Assembly (NCBI GenBank): GCA_001899065.1
Contig: MKUZ01000007.1
Location: forward strand, 12,714-73,512
DNA from: Devosia sp. 66-22
GTDB lineage: Bacteria; Pseudomonadota; Alphaproteobacteria; Rhizobiales; Devosiaceae
Length of the DNA: 60,799 nucleotides
Direction: 5' to 3'
The notes under the pieces were generated by a model. The model ran no database searches. It was not told where the DNA came from and worked only from the letters and a program-made list of their open reading frames with translations. The translations under genes and the position numbers were made by a program. Positions 54,365-60,799 of the stretch are shown piece after piece; the first letter of the stretch is position 1; every line of letters starts with the position of its first letter.

Positions 54365-55333
54365 TTAGGCGGCGGCCTGTTCGCGCAGCGAACGGCCGGT
54401 GAGGCTGAGGAACACATTGTCGAGCGTGGGCCGATGCACATTGGCGGCGGCCACGTCGATGCCGGCGGCAGCGGCCTCGCGGATGAAGCGCGGCAGGAGG
54501 GCCTCGCCGCCCGCTGCAACGAAGCGCAGCGTGTTGTCGGCGACCGCGACGTCGCGCGCGCCGGGGACATTGCCGGCGAGCGCAGCCGCCGACTGCGCCT
54601 CGGCGGGGGCGCCGAAGCGCAGATCGAGCGTGTCGCCGCCCAGATTGGCCTTGAGCTTTTCGGGCGTGTCGTCGGCGATGACCTTGCCGCCATCCATGAT
54701 CATCACGCGTTCGGCCATGGAATCGGCCTCGTCGAGATAGTGGGTGGTGAGGAAGATGGTCATGCCGCTCTGCCGGCGCAGGCGCGTGATGTGCTCCCAC
54801 AGATTGGCGCGACTATGCGGATCGAGCCCGGTGGTCGGCTCGTCGAGGAACAGGATCTGCGGCGTGTGCATGAGGCCGAGCGCCACGTCGAGCCGCCGCT
54901 TCTGGCCGCCCGAGAGCGAGGAGCAGTCGCGCTTCTCGAGGCCGTCGAGCTCGAGCATACCGAGCAGTTCACCGGCGCGCTGGCGGGCCGCCCGCCCCTC
55001 CATGCGCTGGGCGGCGCCCTGCACGAGGAGTTCGTCGAGCACGCGGTGATAGGGACCCGAGCCGGTGCCCTGGCCGACATAGCCGATCTTCTTGCGGACG
55101 GCGTCGGGTTCGCGCTGGACGTCGAAACCGGCGATGCGCGCAGCGCCGCTCGAGGGCGGCAGCAGGGTTGTCAGCATGCGGGTGGCGGTCGACTTCCCCG
55201 CGCCGTTGGGGCCGAGAAAGGCGACGAGCTCGCCCTCCCGGATGTCGAAGGAGACCCCGCGAACGGCCTCGACCGGGCCGGCCTTGGTCTTGAACGTGCG
55301 GGTGAGCTCCCGAGCCTGAATGGCAGTGGGCAT
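54365..55333 (-). CDS. DrrA-like ABC transporter ATP-binding protein
   Basis: 322 residues. Walker A is FLGPNGAGKSTATRMLTTLL, the signature CSSLSGGQKRRLDVALGLMH, Walker B QILFLDEPTTGLDPHSRANL, and the switch histidine is in IFLTTHYLDEADSMAERVMI. The C-terminal extension matches daunorubicin-resistance-type ATPases (DrrA). Together with the permease it forms an exporter, divergent from a TetR regulator. Confidence 0.94.
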   Translation of the reverse strand: MPTAIQARELTRTFKTKAGPVEAVRGVSFDIREGELVAFLGPNGAGKSTATRMLTTLLPPSSGAARIAGFDVQREPDAVRKKIGYVGQGTGSGPYHRVLDELLVQGAAQRMEGRAARQRAGELLGMLELDGLEKRDCSSLSGGQKRRLDVALGLMHTPQILFLDEPTTGLDPHSRANLWEHITRLRRQSGMTIFLTTHYLDEADSMAERVMIMDGGKVIADDTPEKLKANLGGDTLDLRFGAPAEAQSAAALAGNVPGARDVAVADNTLRFVAAGGEALLPRFIREAAAAGIDVAAANVHRPTLDNVFLSLTGRSLREQAAA

Positions 55334-55386
55334 AATCGATGTCCTCCATCTGGTTCGGCGGCAGCGGAGCTGCTATGAACTCCGTG

Positions 55387-55424
55387 CGGTGTACGTCGTT
55401 TATACAGAACTACGTGCACTGTAA
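55387..55424. promoter_or_regulatory. Putative TetR operator between drrA-like and tetR genes
   Basis: CGGTGTACGT (55387-55396) and ACGTGCACTG (55412-55421) form an imperfect dyad centred on TATACAG. On the minus strand TTTACA and TATAAA, 15 nt apart, lie within it. The 112-nt gap is the only place for the shared control region. Confidence 0.4.
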
Positions 55425-55445
55425 AGTGTTTTGTCGAGGACACGC

Positions 55446-56213
55446 ATGAACGACGACATTTCCGGCCGTGGCGATCCGCTCAAGTCATTGAAACTGCTAT
55501 GGGAAGGCAACGAGCCCCCCAAACGCGGGCCGCGCCCCAAGGTGGAGCTGATGGCGCTGGTGCGGGCGGCGATCGACATCGCCGATGCAGAAGGACTCAG
55601 CGCGGTGAGCACGCGGCGGGTGGCCGAGAAGGTCGGCATCTCGCCCATGAGCTTTTACACCTACATTCCCGGCAAGGCCGAGCTGCTCGATTTGATGCTC
55701 GATACGGTCAGCGGCATCGAGATCGGCGACGTGCCGGAGTTCGATCCGCGCGAATGGCGGGCCAACATCAAGCTGATGGCAACCGGTCTGCGCGACTTTT
55801 ACCTGCGCCACCCCTGGGTGCTCGACCTCGCCTCGCACCGTCCCGTGCTGGGGCCGGGCACGATGTCGTCCTACGAATTCGCACTGCGCGTGGTGGACGG
55901 TCTTGGACTGACGCCGGTCGAGATGGATCTGGTGGTGACGACGATCAGCGCTTTCACGATCGGCGCCGCACGGCCGCAGGCACAGGCCCGGAAGGTCCGC
56001 GACGCGACAGGGCTCAGCGACAACGACTGGTGGTTCACGATCGAGCCCTATCTCCAGACGGTCGATTATTCACCCTACCCGGTGGCGCAGAGGATCGGCC
56101 CGATCGTGGGCGAGCTGTACGGGCTGGGCGATGCGGACATGGCGTTCAAATTCGGCATCGAGCGGCTGCTCGACGGCTTTGCGGTGCTGATCGAGCGCAA
56201 GGGGAAGGCCTGA
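55446..56213 (+). CDS. TetR family regulator of the ABC exporter
   Basis: 255 residues. The HTH is GLSAVSTRRVAEKVGISPMS followed by FYTYIPGKAELLDLML. The C-terminal domain (FYLRHPWVLDLASHRPVLGP, then LDGFAVLIERKGKA) is of the TetR_C_1/TetR-class. An N-terminal basic, Pro-rich stretch (NEPPKRGPRPK) precedes it. GAGGACACGC lies before ATG 55446. Divergent placement suggests it represses the exporter until a drug-like ligand binds. Confidence 0.92.
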   Translation: MNDDISGRGDPLKSLKLLWEGNEPPKRGPRPKVELMALVRAAIDIADAEGLSAVSTRRVAEKVGISPMSFYTYIPGKAELLDLMLDTVSGIEIGDVPEFDPREWRANIKLMATGLRDFYLRHPWVLDLASHRPVLGPGTMSSYEFALRVVDGLGLTPVEMDLVVTTISAFTIGAARPQAQARKVRDATGLSDNDWWFTIEPYLQTVDYSPYPVAQRIGPIVGELYGLGDADMAFKFGIERLLDGFAVLIERKGKA

Positions 56214-56328
56214 CCTCCATTGCAGGGGGCGGCATCGGTTCCCACATGCATGCGGACGCGCCGGATTGATGCCGGTCAATGACACCCATCGGCCCCTCCT
56301 CTAGCGAGGCAGGGAAAGGAGAGTTCGC

Positions 56329-56640
56329 ATGGACGACGACAACAGGAAGACCGGCTGGAAGACCTTCACCGAGGAAATCGAGGTGACGGGCCAGCAACTG
56401 CTCGAGACCATCAACCGGCTGATCGCCGAAGGCAATGTGCGCAAGCTCAATATCAAGTCCGAGAGCGGCGACGTGTTCCTGTCGGTGCCGCTGACCGGCG
56501 GCGCGGTGGCGGGCGGCATTCTCGTGCTCGGCGCGCCGTGGCTGGCCCTGATCGCGGGCGTGGCCGGGCTGCTCGCTCGCGTGAAGCTCGAAGTGGTGCG
56601 CAACGAGCCGCCCGACAACAACGACGACATCGACATCTAG
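56329..56640 (+). CDS. DUF4342 protein
   Basis: 103 residues. TFTEEIEVTGQQLLETINRL, AEGNVRKLNIKSESGDVFLS and a hydrophobic hairpin (GGILVLGAPWLALIAGVAGL) followed by an acidic tail fit DUF4342, a small membrane-associated family of unknown role. AAAGGAGAG gives a strong ribosome binding site 7 nt before the ATG. Confidence 0.88.
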   Translation: MDDDNRKTGWKTFTEEIEVTGQQLLETINRLIAEGNVRKLNIKSESGDVFLSVPLTGGAVAGGILVLGAPWLALIAGVAGLLARVKLEVVRNEPPDNNDDIDI

Positions 56641-56683
56641 GCCGGGCTGGAAGGATGGCGTGGCGGCCTGCTAGGAAGCAGGC

Positions 56684-57577
56684 ATGACCATTGCCGACGA
56701 ACTCATCACGCTGCGCGACCTGCTGCGCTTTGCCGTGTCGCAATTCAGTGCGGCACGGCTCAGCTACGGACACGGCACCTCCAGTGCCCTCGACGAAGCG
56801 GCGTTCCTGCTGCTCGAGGCACTGTCGCTGCCCATCGACGACATCAACCCCTGGCTCGAGGCACGGCTGACGCGCGCAGAGCGCGAACGGCTCCTCGGGC
56901 TGATCGAGGCGCGCGTCGTGACGCGCAAGCCGGCGCCCTATCTGGTGGGGCGCGCCTATATCCGCGACCTCGGCTTCACTGTCGACGAACGCGCCATCAT
57001 CCCGCGCTCCTATCTGGGCGAGCTGCTGCTCGACGGACGGCTGGTCGAGCTGGGGATGGTCGACAATCCGCTCGCGGCGGGTGCGGTGCTGGACCTGTGC
57101 ACCGGCAATGGCAGCCTCGCGATCATCGCCGCGCTCGAATTCCCCAACGCCGAGATCGACGCGGTGGACCTGAGCGCCGATGCGCTCGCGGTGGCGCGGG
57201 GCAATATCGACGAGTACGGGTTGGGCGACCGCATCCAGCTCGCGCAGGGCGACCTGTTCGCGCCGCTCAAGGGGCGACGCTACGACCTGATCGTCACCAA
57301 CCCGCCCTATGTCGCCGCCGCCGAAGTCGAGGCGTTCCCGCCCGAATACCAGGCGGAACCGCAGATGGCGCATCTGGGCGGCGAGGACGGGCTCGACCTG
57401 GTGCGACGGATCCTCCGCGAGGCGGGCGCACACCTCAATCCGGACGGCGGCCTCTTGTGCGAGATCGGCACGGGCCGCGACATCCTCGAAGCGGAATTCG
57501 ACCTGCCCTTCACCTGGCTCGACACCGAAGAGAGCGAAGGCGAGGTGTTCTGGCTCAGCGCGGAGGCGCTGCGCTAG
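56684..57577 (+). CDS. prmB: Ribosomal protein L3 N5-glutamine methyltransferase
   Basis: 297 residues. The SAM motif is VLDLCTGNGSLAIIAALEF, the catalytic NPPY is in DLIVTNPPYVAAAEVEA, and the N-terminal helical domain is LLRFAVSQFSAARLSYGHGT. PrmB methylates a glutamine of ribosomal protein L3, a relative of the release-factor enzyme PrmC. Its 3' end overlaps the convergent small gene by 23 nt. Confidence 0.93.
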   Translation: MTIADELITLRDLLRFAVSQFSAARLSYGHGTSSALDEAAFLLLEALSLPIDDINPWLEARLTRAERERLLGLIEARVVTRKPAPYLVGRAYIRDLGFTVDERAIIPRSYLGELLLDGRLVELGMVDNPLAAGAVLDLCTGNGSLAIIAALEFPNAEIDAVDLSADALAVARGNIDEYGLGDRIQLAQGDLFAPLKGRRYDLIVTNPPYVAAAEVEAFPPEYQAEPQMAHLGGEDGLDLVRRILREAGAHLNPDGGLLCEIGTGRDILEAEFDLPFTWLDTEESEGEVFWLSAEALR

Positions 57578-57845
57578 GCTCGGGCCGCGCACCGAGGACG
57601 AACGCCGTCACCTTGTCGATGGGCATCTCGCACGGTTTGAGCGTCGGATCGCCCGATGGCGGGGCGTAGATGTTGAGGCTGATCCGATCGTTCCCGCCCA
57701 GCTCCTCTGCCCATAGCTTCATGCTGCGCCCGGCGGTGAGAACCGTGCGGGTGACACCGTAGCGCCGTCCCGAATAGGTCGCGGTGAAGTAGCCGAGCGG
57801 CCAACGCGAAAGCGCACTCCAGACGGCTGATGGCGAGGTGTCCAT
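57555..57845 (-). CDS. Conserved-looking hypothetical protein
   Basis: 96 residues: WPLGYFTATYSGRRYGVTRT, AGRSMKLWAEELGGNDRISL and LKPCEMPIDKVTAFVLGARP. I do not assign a family with confidence; the pattern suggests a small cytosolic protein. ATG 57845 is used. It is convergent with prmB (23-nt overlap) and lies downstream of pnp on the same strand, beyond the pnp terminator. Confidence 0.7.
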   Translation of the reverse strand: MDTSPSAVWSALSRWPLGYFTATYSGRRYGVTRTVLTAGRSMKLWAEELGGNDRISLNIYAPPSGDPTLKPCEMPIDKVTAFVLGARPEPSAAPPR

Positions 57846-57871
57846 GTCGTCAATATGGTGTGCCGCAACGG

Positions 57872-57905
57872 AATAGACAAAGGCCCGGGATCGCTCCCGG
57901 GCCTT
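57872..57905 (-). terminator. Rho-independent terminator of pnp
   Basis: AAGGCCCGGGA, loop GCGA, TCCCGGGCCTT is a perfect 11-bp stem. On the minus strand it is followed by TGTCTATT, a partial T-run, and starts 25 nt beyond the pnp stop. Confidence 0.85.
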
Positions 57906-57929
57906 GTGCATTAGAACGGCGCTTCGGAA

Positions 57930-60080
57930 TTACTCGGCGGCGGTTTCGGCCGCGGTTTCGTCCCTGGCCTTTTCCTTGCCGGTTTCCTGGTCGATGATCT
58001 TCATCGACAGGCGGACCTTGCCGCGCTCGTCGAAGCCGAGCAGCTTCACCCACACCTTGTCGCCTTCCTTGACGACGTCGGTGGTCTTGCCGACGCGCTG
58101 TTCGGCGAGCTGGGAGATGTGCACGAGGCCGTCGCGCGAACCGAAGAAGTTGACGAAGGCGCCGAAGTCGGCGGTCTTGACCACGGTGCCCTGGTAGATC
58201 TGGCCCACTTCCGGCTCGTCGGTGATCGACTTGATCCACTTGATGGCGGCGTCGATCTGCTTGCCGTCCGAGGAGGCGATCTTGATGGTGCCGTCGTCCT
58301 CGATGTTGATCTTGGCGCCGGTCTTTTCGACGATCTCGCGGATCACCTTGCCGCCGGTGCCGATCACTTCGCGAATCTTGTCGGTCGGGATCTTGATGGT
58401 CTCGATGCGCGGGGCGAACTCGCCGACCTGGCCGCGAGCCGTGTCGAGCGCCTTGGCCATCTCACCCAGGATGTGGGTGCGGCCTTCCTTGGCCTGGCCG
58501 AGGGCGACCTTCATGATCTCCTCGGTGATGCCGGCGATCTTGATATCCATCTGCAGCGAGGTGACGCCGTCGGAGGTGCCGGCGACCTTGAAGTCCATGT
58601 CGCCCAGATGATCTTCGTCGCCCAGGATGTCCGACAGGACCGCGAAGCGGTCGCCTTCGAGGATGAGGCCCATGGCGATACCCGCCACCGGCTTCTTGAG
58701 CGGCACGCCCGCATCCATCAGGGAGAGCGACGTTCCACACACGGTCGCCATCGAGGACGAGCCGTTGGACTCGGTGATCTCGGAGACGATGCGGAGCGTG
58801 TAGGGGAACTCCTCGACCTTGGGCAGCATCGGGTGGATGGCGCGCCAGGCGAGCTTGCCGTGGCCGATTTCGCGGCGGCCGGGCGAGCCCATGCGGCCGG
58901 CTTCGCCGACGCTGTAGGGCGGGAAGTTGTAATGAAGGAGGAAGGTCTCCTTCTTGGTGCCTTCGAGCGAGTCGATGAACTGCTCGTCGTCGCCGGTGCC
59001 GAGCGTTGCGACCACGAGGGCCTGCGTTTCGCCACGGGTGAACAGCGCCGAACCATGGGTGCGCGGCAGCACGCCGACTTCGGCGAGGATCGGGCGCACG
59101 GTGCGCACGTCGCGGCCGTCGATGCGGCTGCCGGTGTCGAGGATGTTCCAGCGCACGATCTTGGCCTGGAGGTTGTGGACGACTTCGCCCAGCGCCTCGG
59201 CCGACACGGTGCCGGCTTCGATACGGGCGGCGAAGGCTTCCTTCACCTTGGCATTGGCGGCATCGACCGCAGCGTAGCGCTGCTGCTTGTCGGTGAGCTT
59301 GTAGGCGGCGCGCAGGTCGGCCTCGGCGATGGCGAGGACGTCCTTTTCGAGATCGGAATAGTCCGGCGGGGTGAAATCGCGCGGGTCCTTGGCGGCCAGC
59401 TCGGCGAGCTTGATGATTGCCTCGATGACCTTCTGCGACTGGGCGTGGCCGAACATGACGGCGCCCAGCATGATCTCTTCGGACAGCTCCTGCGCTTCCG
59501 ATTCGACCATGAGCACGGCGTCCATGGTGCCGGCCATGACGAGGTCGAGCTTGCTGTCGTCACGCCGATCGACCGGCAGGTTCAGCACATATTCGCCATC
59601 GACCCAGCCGACGCGGGCGGCGCCGATGGGGCCCATGAAGGGGACGCCCGAAATGGTCAGCGCGGCCGAAGAGGCGACCATGGCGAGCACGTCGGGATTG
59701 TTCTCCATGTCATGCTGGAGGACGGTGACGATGACCTGCGTCTCGTTCTTGTAGCCATCGGGGAACAGCGGGCGGATCGGGCGGTCGATGAGGCGCGAGA
59801 CCAGCGTCTCGTTCTCGGTGGGGCGCCCTTCGCGCTTGAAGTAGCCGCCCGGGATCTTGCCAGCGGCGAAGTACTTTTCCTGGTAGTTGACGGTCAGCGG
59901 GAAGAAGTCCTGGCCCGGCTTGGGCGACTTGGCGCTGACGACGGTGGCGAGGACCACGGTTTCGCCGAGGGTGGCGAGCACGGCACCGTCCGCCTGGCGG
60001 GCGATCTTGCCGGTTTCGAGGGTCAGCGGCTGGCCGCCCCAGTTGAGCTCGACTTTGTGGTGATCGAAATTGATGGGCAT
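57930..60080 (-). CDS. pnp: Polyribonucleotide nucleotidyltransferase (PNPase)
   Basis: 716 residues. Two RNase PH domains ([40 protein letters not shown]), a KH domain ([20 protein letters not shown]) and an S1 domain ([20 protein letters not shown]) are all present, as expected of this 3'-to-5' phosphorolytic exoribonuclease. It starts [16 protein letters not shown] with GAGG 6 nt upstream; a longer frame to 60341 is not used. It follows rpsO, the conserved rpsO-pnp order. Confidence 0.98.
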   Translation of the reverse strand: MPINFDHHKVELNWGGQPLTLETGKIARQADGAVLATLGETVVLATVVSAKSPKPGQDFFPLTVNYQEKYFAAGKIPGGYFKREGRPTENETLVSRLIDRPIRPLFPDGYKNETQVIVTVLQHDMENNPDVLAMVASSAALTISGVPFMGPIGAARVGWVDGEYVLNLPVDRRDDSKLDLVMAGTMDAVLMVESEAQELSEEIMLGAVMFGHAQSQKVIEAIIKLAELAAKDPRDFTPPDYSDLEKDVLAIAEADLRAAYKLTDKQQRYAAVDAANAKVKEAFAARIEAGTVSAEALGEVVHNLQAKIVRWNILDTGSRIDGRDVRTVRPILAEVGVLPRTHGSALFTRGETQALVVATLGTGDDEQFIDSLEGTKKETFLLHYNFPPYSVGEAGRMGSPGRREIGHGKLAWRAIHPMLPKVEEFPYTLRIVSEITESNGSSSMATVCGTSLSLMDAGVPLKKPVAGIAMGLILEGDRFAVLSDILGDEDHLGDMDFKVAGTSDGVTSLQMDIKIAGITEEIMKVALGQAKEGRTHILGEMAKALDTARGQVGEFAPRIETIKIPTDKIREVIGTGGKVIREIVEKTGAKINIEDDGTIKIASSDGKQIDAAIKWIKSITDEPEVGQIYQGTVVKTADFGAFVNFFGSRDGLVHISQLAEQRVGKTTDVVKEGDKVWVKLLGFDERGKVRLSMKIIDQETGKEKARDETAAETAAE

Positions 60081-60392
60081 GTTGCCTCGTCTTTCCATTG
60101 GCCGGAATGAGCGGGAACGCGGGGCGTAGTCACCCGTGAACTCATCCGGTGTGCCGGCGCGCGGGACACCCCATGTGTCCGGCGTACCCAAAATCGGCAC
60201 GGTTTCCGCGCTGGCATGTCCCGGAGTGTCAGTTCCGGGGCGGAACATGGACAAGACGATGAGCGGTTCAGTTGAAGAGGCCGAAGCCCTGAGCCGCTGA
60301 TGATCTCGCCATGCTCCGCGTAGTCCAACCAGCCTACGCAATCATGGTCTGGCTCCAGAGGCGTACCTCGGGAGCCGGGTCGCGACGAACCG
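60081..60392. promoter_or_regulatory. rpsO-pnp intergenic leader
   Basis: 312 nt without a supported gene. On the minus strand it holds a CCCGGA/TCCGGG hairpin near 60221-60240 and GC-rich palindromic sequence around 60150-60180. In enterobacteria this leader is the site of RNase III cleavage and PNPase autoregulation; a similar role here is only inferred from position. Confidence 0.4.
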
Positions 60393-60662
60393 TCAGCGGC
60401 GAATGCCGAGGCGGTCGATCAGGGTCTTGTAGCGCGCTTCGTCGATCCGCTTGACGTAGTCGAGCAGCGAACGGCGGGTCTGCACCAGCTTGAGCAGGCC
60501 GCGACGCGAATGGTGGTCCTTGCCATGGCCCTTGAAGTGCTCGGTGAGGTTGGCGATGCGCTCGGAGAGGATCGCAACCTGGACTTCCGGCGAACCGGTG
60601 TCACCCTTCTTGGTGGCATATTCGGTGATGAGCGCGGTCTTGCGCTCGGCAGTGATCGACAT
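60393..60662 (-). CDS. rpsO: 30S ribosomal protein S15
   Basis: 89 residues, full S15 length: [40 protein letters not shown] and [20 protein letters not shown]. It binds the 16S rRNA three-way junction. It lies upstream of pnp on the same strand. The 137 nt beyond its start show no further gene in the window. Confidence 0.98.
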   Translation of the reverse strand: MSITAERKTALITEYATKKGDTGSPEVQVAILSERIANLTEHFKGHGKDHHSRRGLLKLVQTRRSLLDYVKRIDEARYKTLIDRLGIRR

Positions 60663-60799
60663 CGGAAATTCCCTTGAGTTTGAGGGGTTTGGGATGCCCG
60701 GCTCCGGGATGTCGTCCAGGGCGGGCCGTTGCTATCGCGGACCGAAGCCTGCGATTGGCGCGCCATATAGGGGAAATGTGGCGGGAATGCCAGTTTTTT

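Overview
The window is gene-dense, GC-rich DNA from an alphaproteobacterium, most likely of the order Hyphomicrobiales and probably close to Devosia. The evidence is a set of clade-typical genes: the ActS/ActR redox two-component pair, the iron regulator Irr divergent from fabA-fabB, MmcB, DUF2259, DUF2852, DUF1127 and an Atu4866-type protein, together with a dense group of GANTC (CcrM) sites upstream of dnaA. The genus is an inference. All functional assignments come from motifs read by eye.

Positions 1-9 kb hold most of a pyrimidine-degradation pathway. PreT and PreA reduce uracil or thymine. A beta-alanine--pyruvate type aminotransferase and a (methyl)malonate-semialdehyde dehydrogenase (cut by the left edge) turn the resulting beta-amino acid into acyl-CoA. 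A RutR-like TetR regulator is divergent from the aminotransferase. Near-consensus RutR operators lie in that divergent promoter and upstream of preT, which suggests one regulon. An EamA transporter, a DoxX protein, a diguanylate cyclase and an unusual RHH/membrane/EF-hand protein lie between.

Positions 9-23.5 kb hold an RlpA-like protein, a GH9 glycosidase, adenine deaminase, a roughly 300-nt GC-rich region with many stems and no recognised RNA family, a small DUF1127 gene beside a LysR regulator, three tandem MFS paralogues wrapped around mmcB, a beta-CASP metallo-hydrolase and actR/actS. Positions 23.5-30.8 kb hold DUF2852, a YgjP-like metallopeptidase, a DUF4360-like secreted protein, a PBP1A, an AraC regulator divergent from an Atu4866 protein, and a flavin-dependent oxidoreductase.

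Positions 30.8-45 kb are core replication genes: gyrB, a small WYL-like gene, recF, dnaN and dnaA on the minus strand, then rpsT and mutM. On the plus strand follow ubiE-ubiB, a lipoprotein gene and a dut-DUF2259-moeB-like run. The 0.8 kb between dnaA and rpsT carries eight GANTC sites and a degenerate tRNA-like segment. Positions 45-61 kb hold a GNAT gene with fabB-fabA, irr, an SH3 protein, a 2-hydroxyacid dehydrogenase, an ECF42-type sigma factor with two YCII/DGPF genes, a second diguanylate cyclase, a DrrAB-like ABC exporter with its TetR regulator, DUF4342, prmB, pnp and rpsO.

No CRISPR array, insertion sequence, intact tRNA or rRNA gene was found. Short intergenic palindromic repeats of at least three kinds occur: heptad repeats, the repeat encoding an AFAGMT-like peptide, and a GAGGCTCGCTGCGCTCG type.
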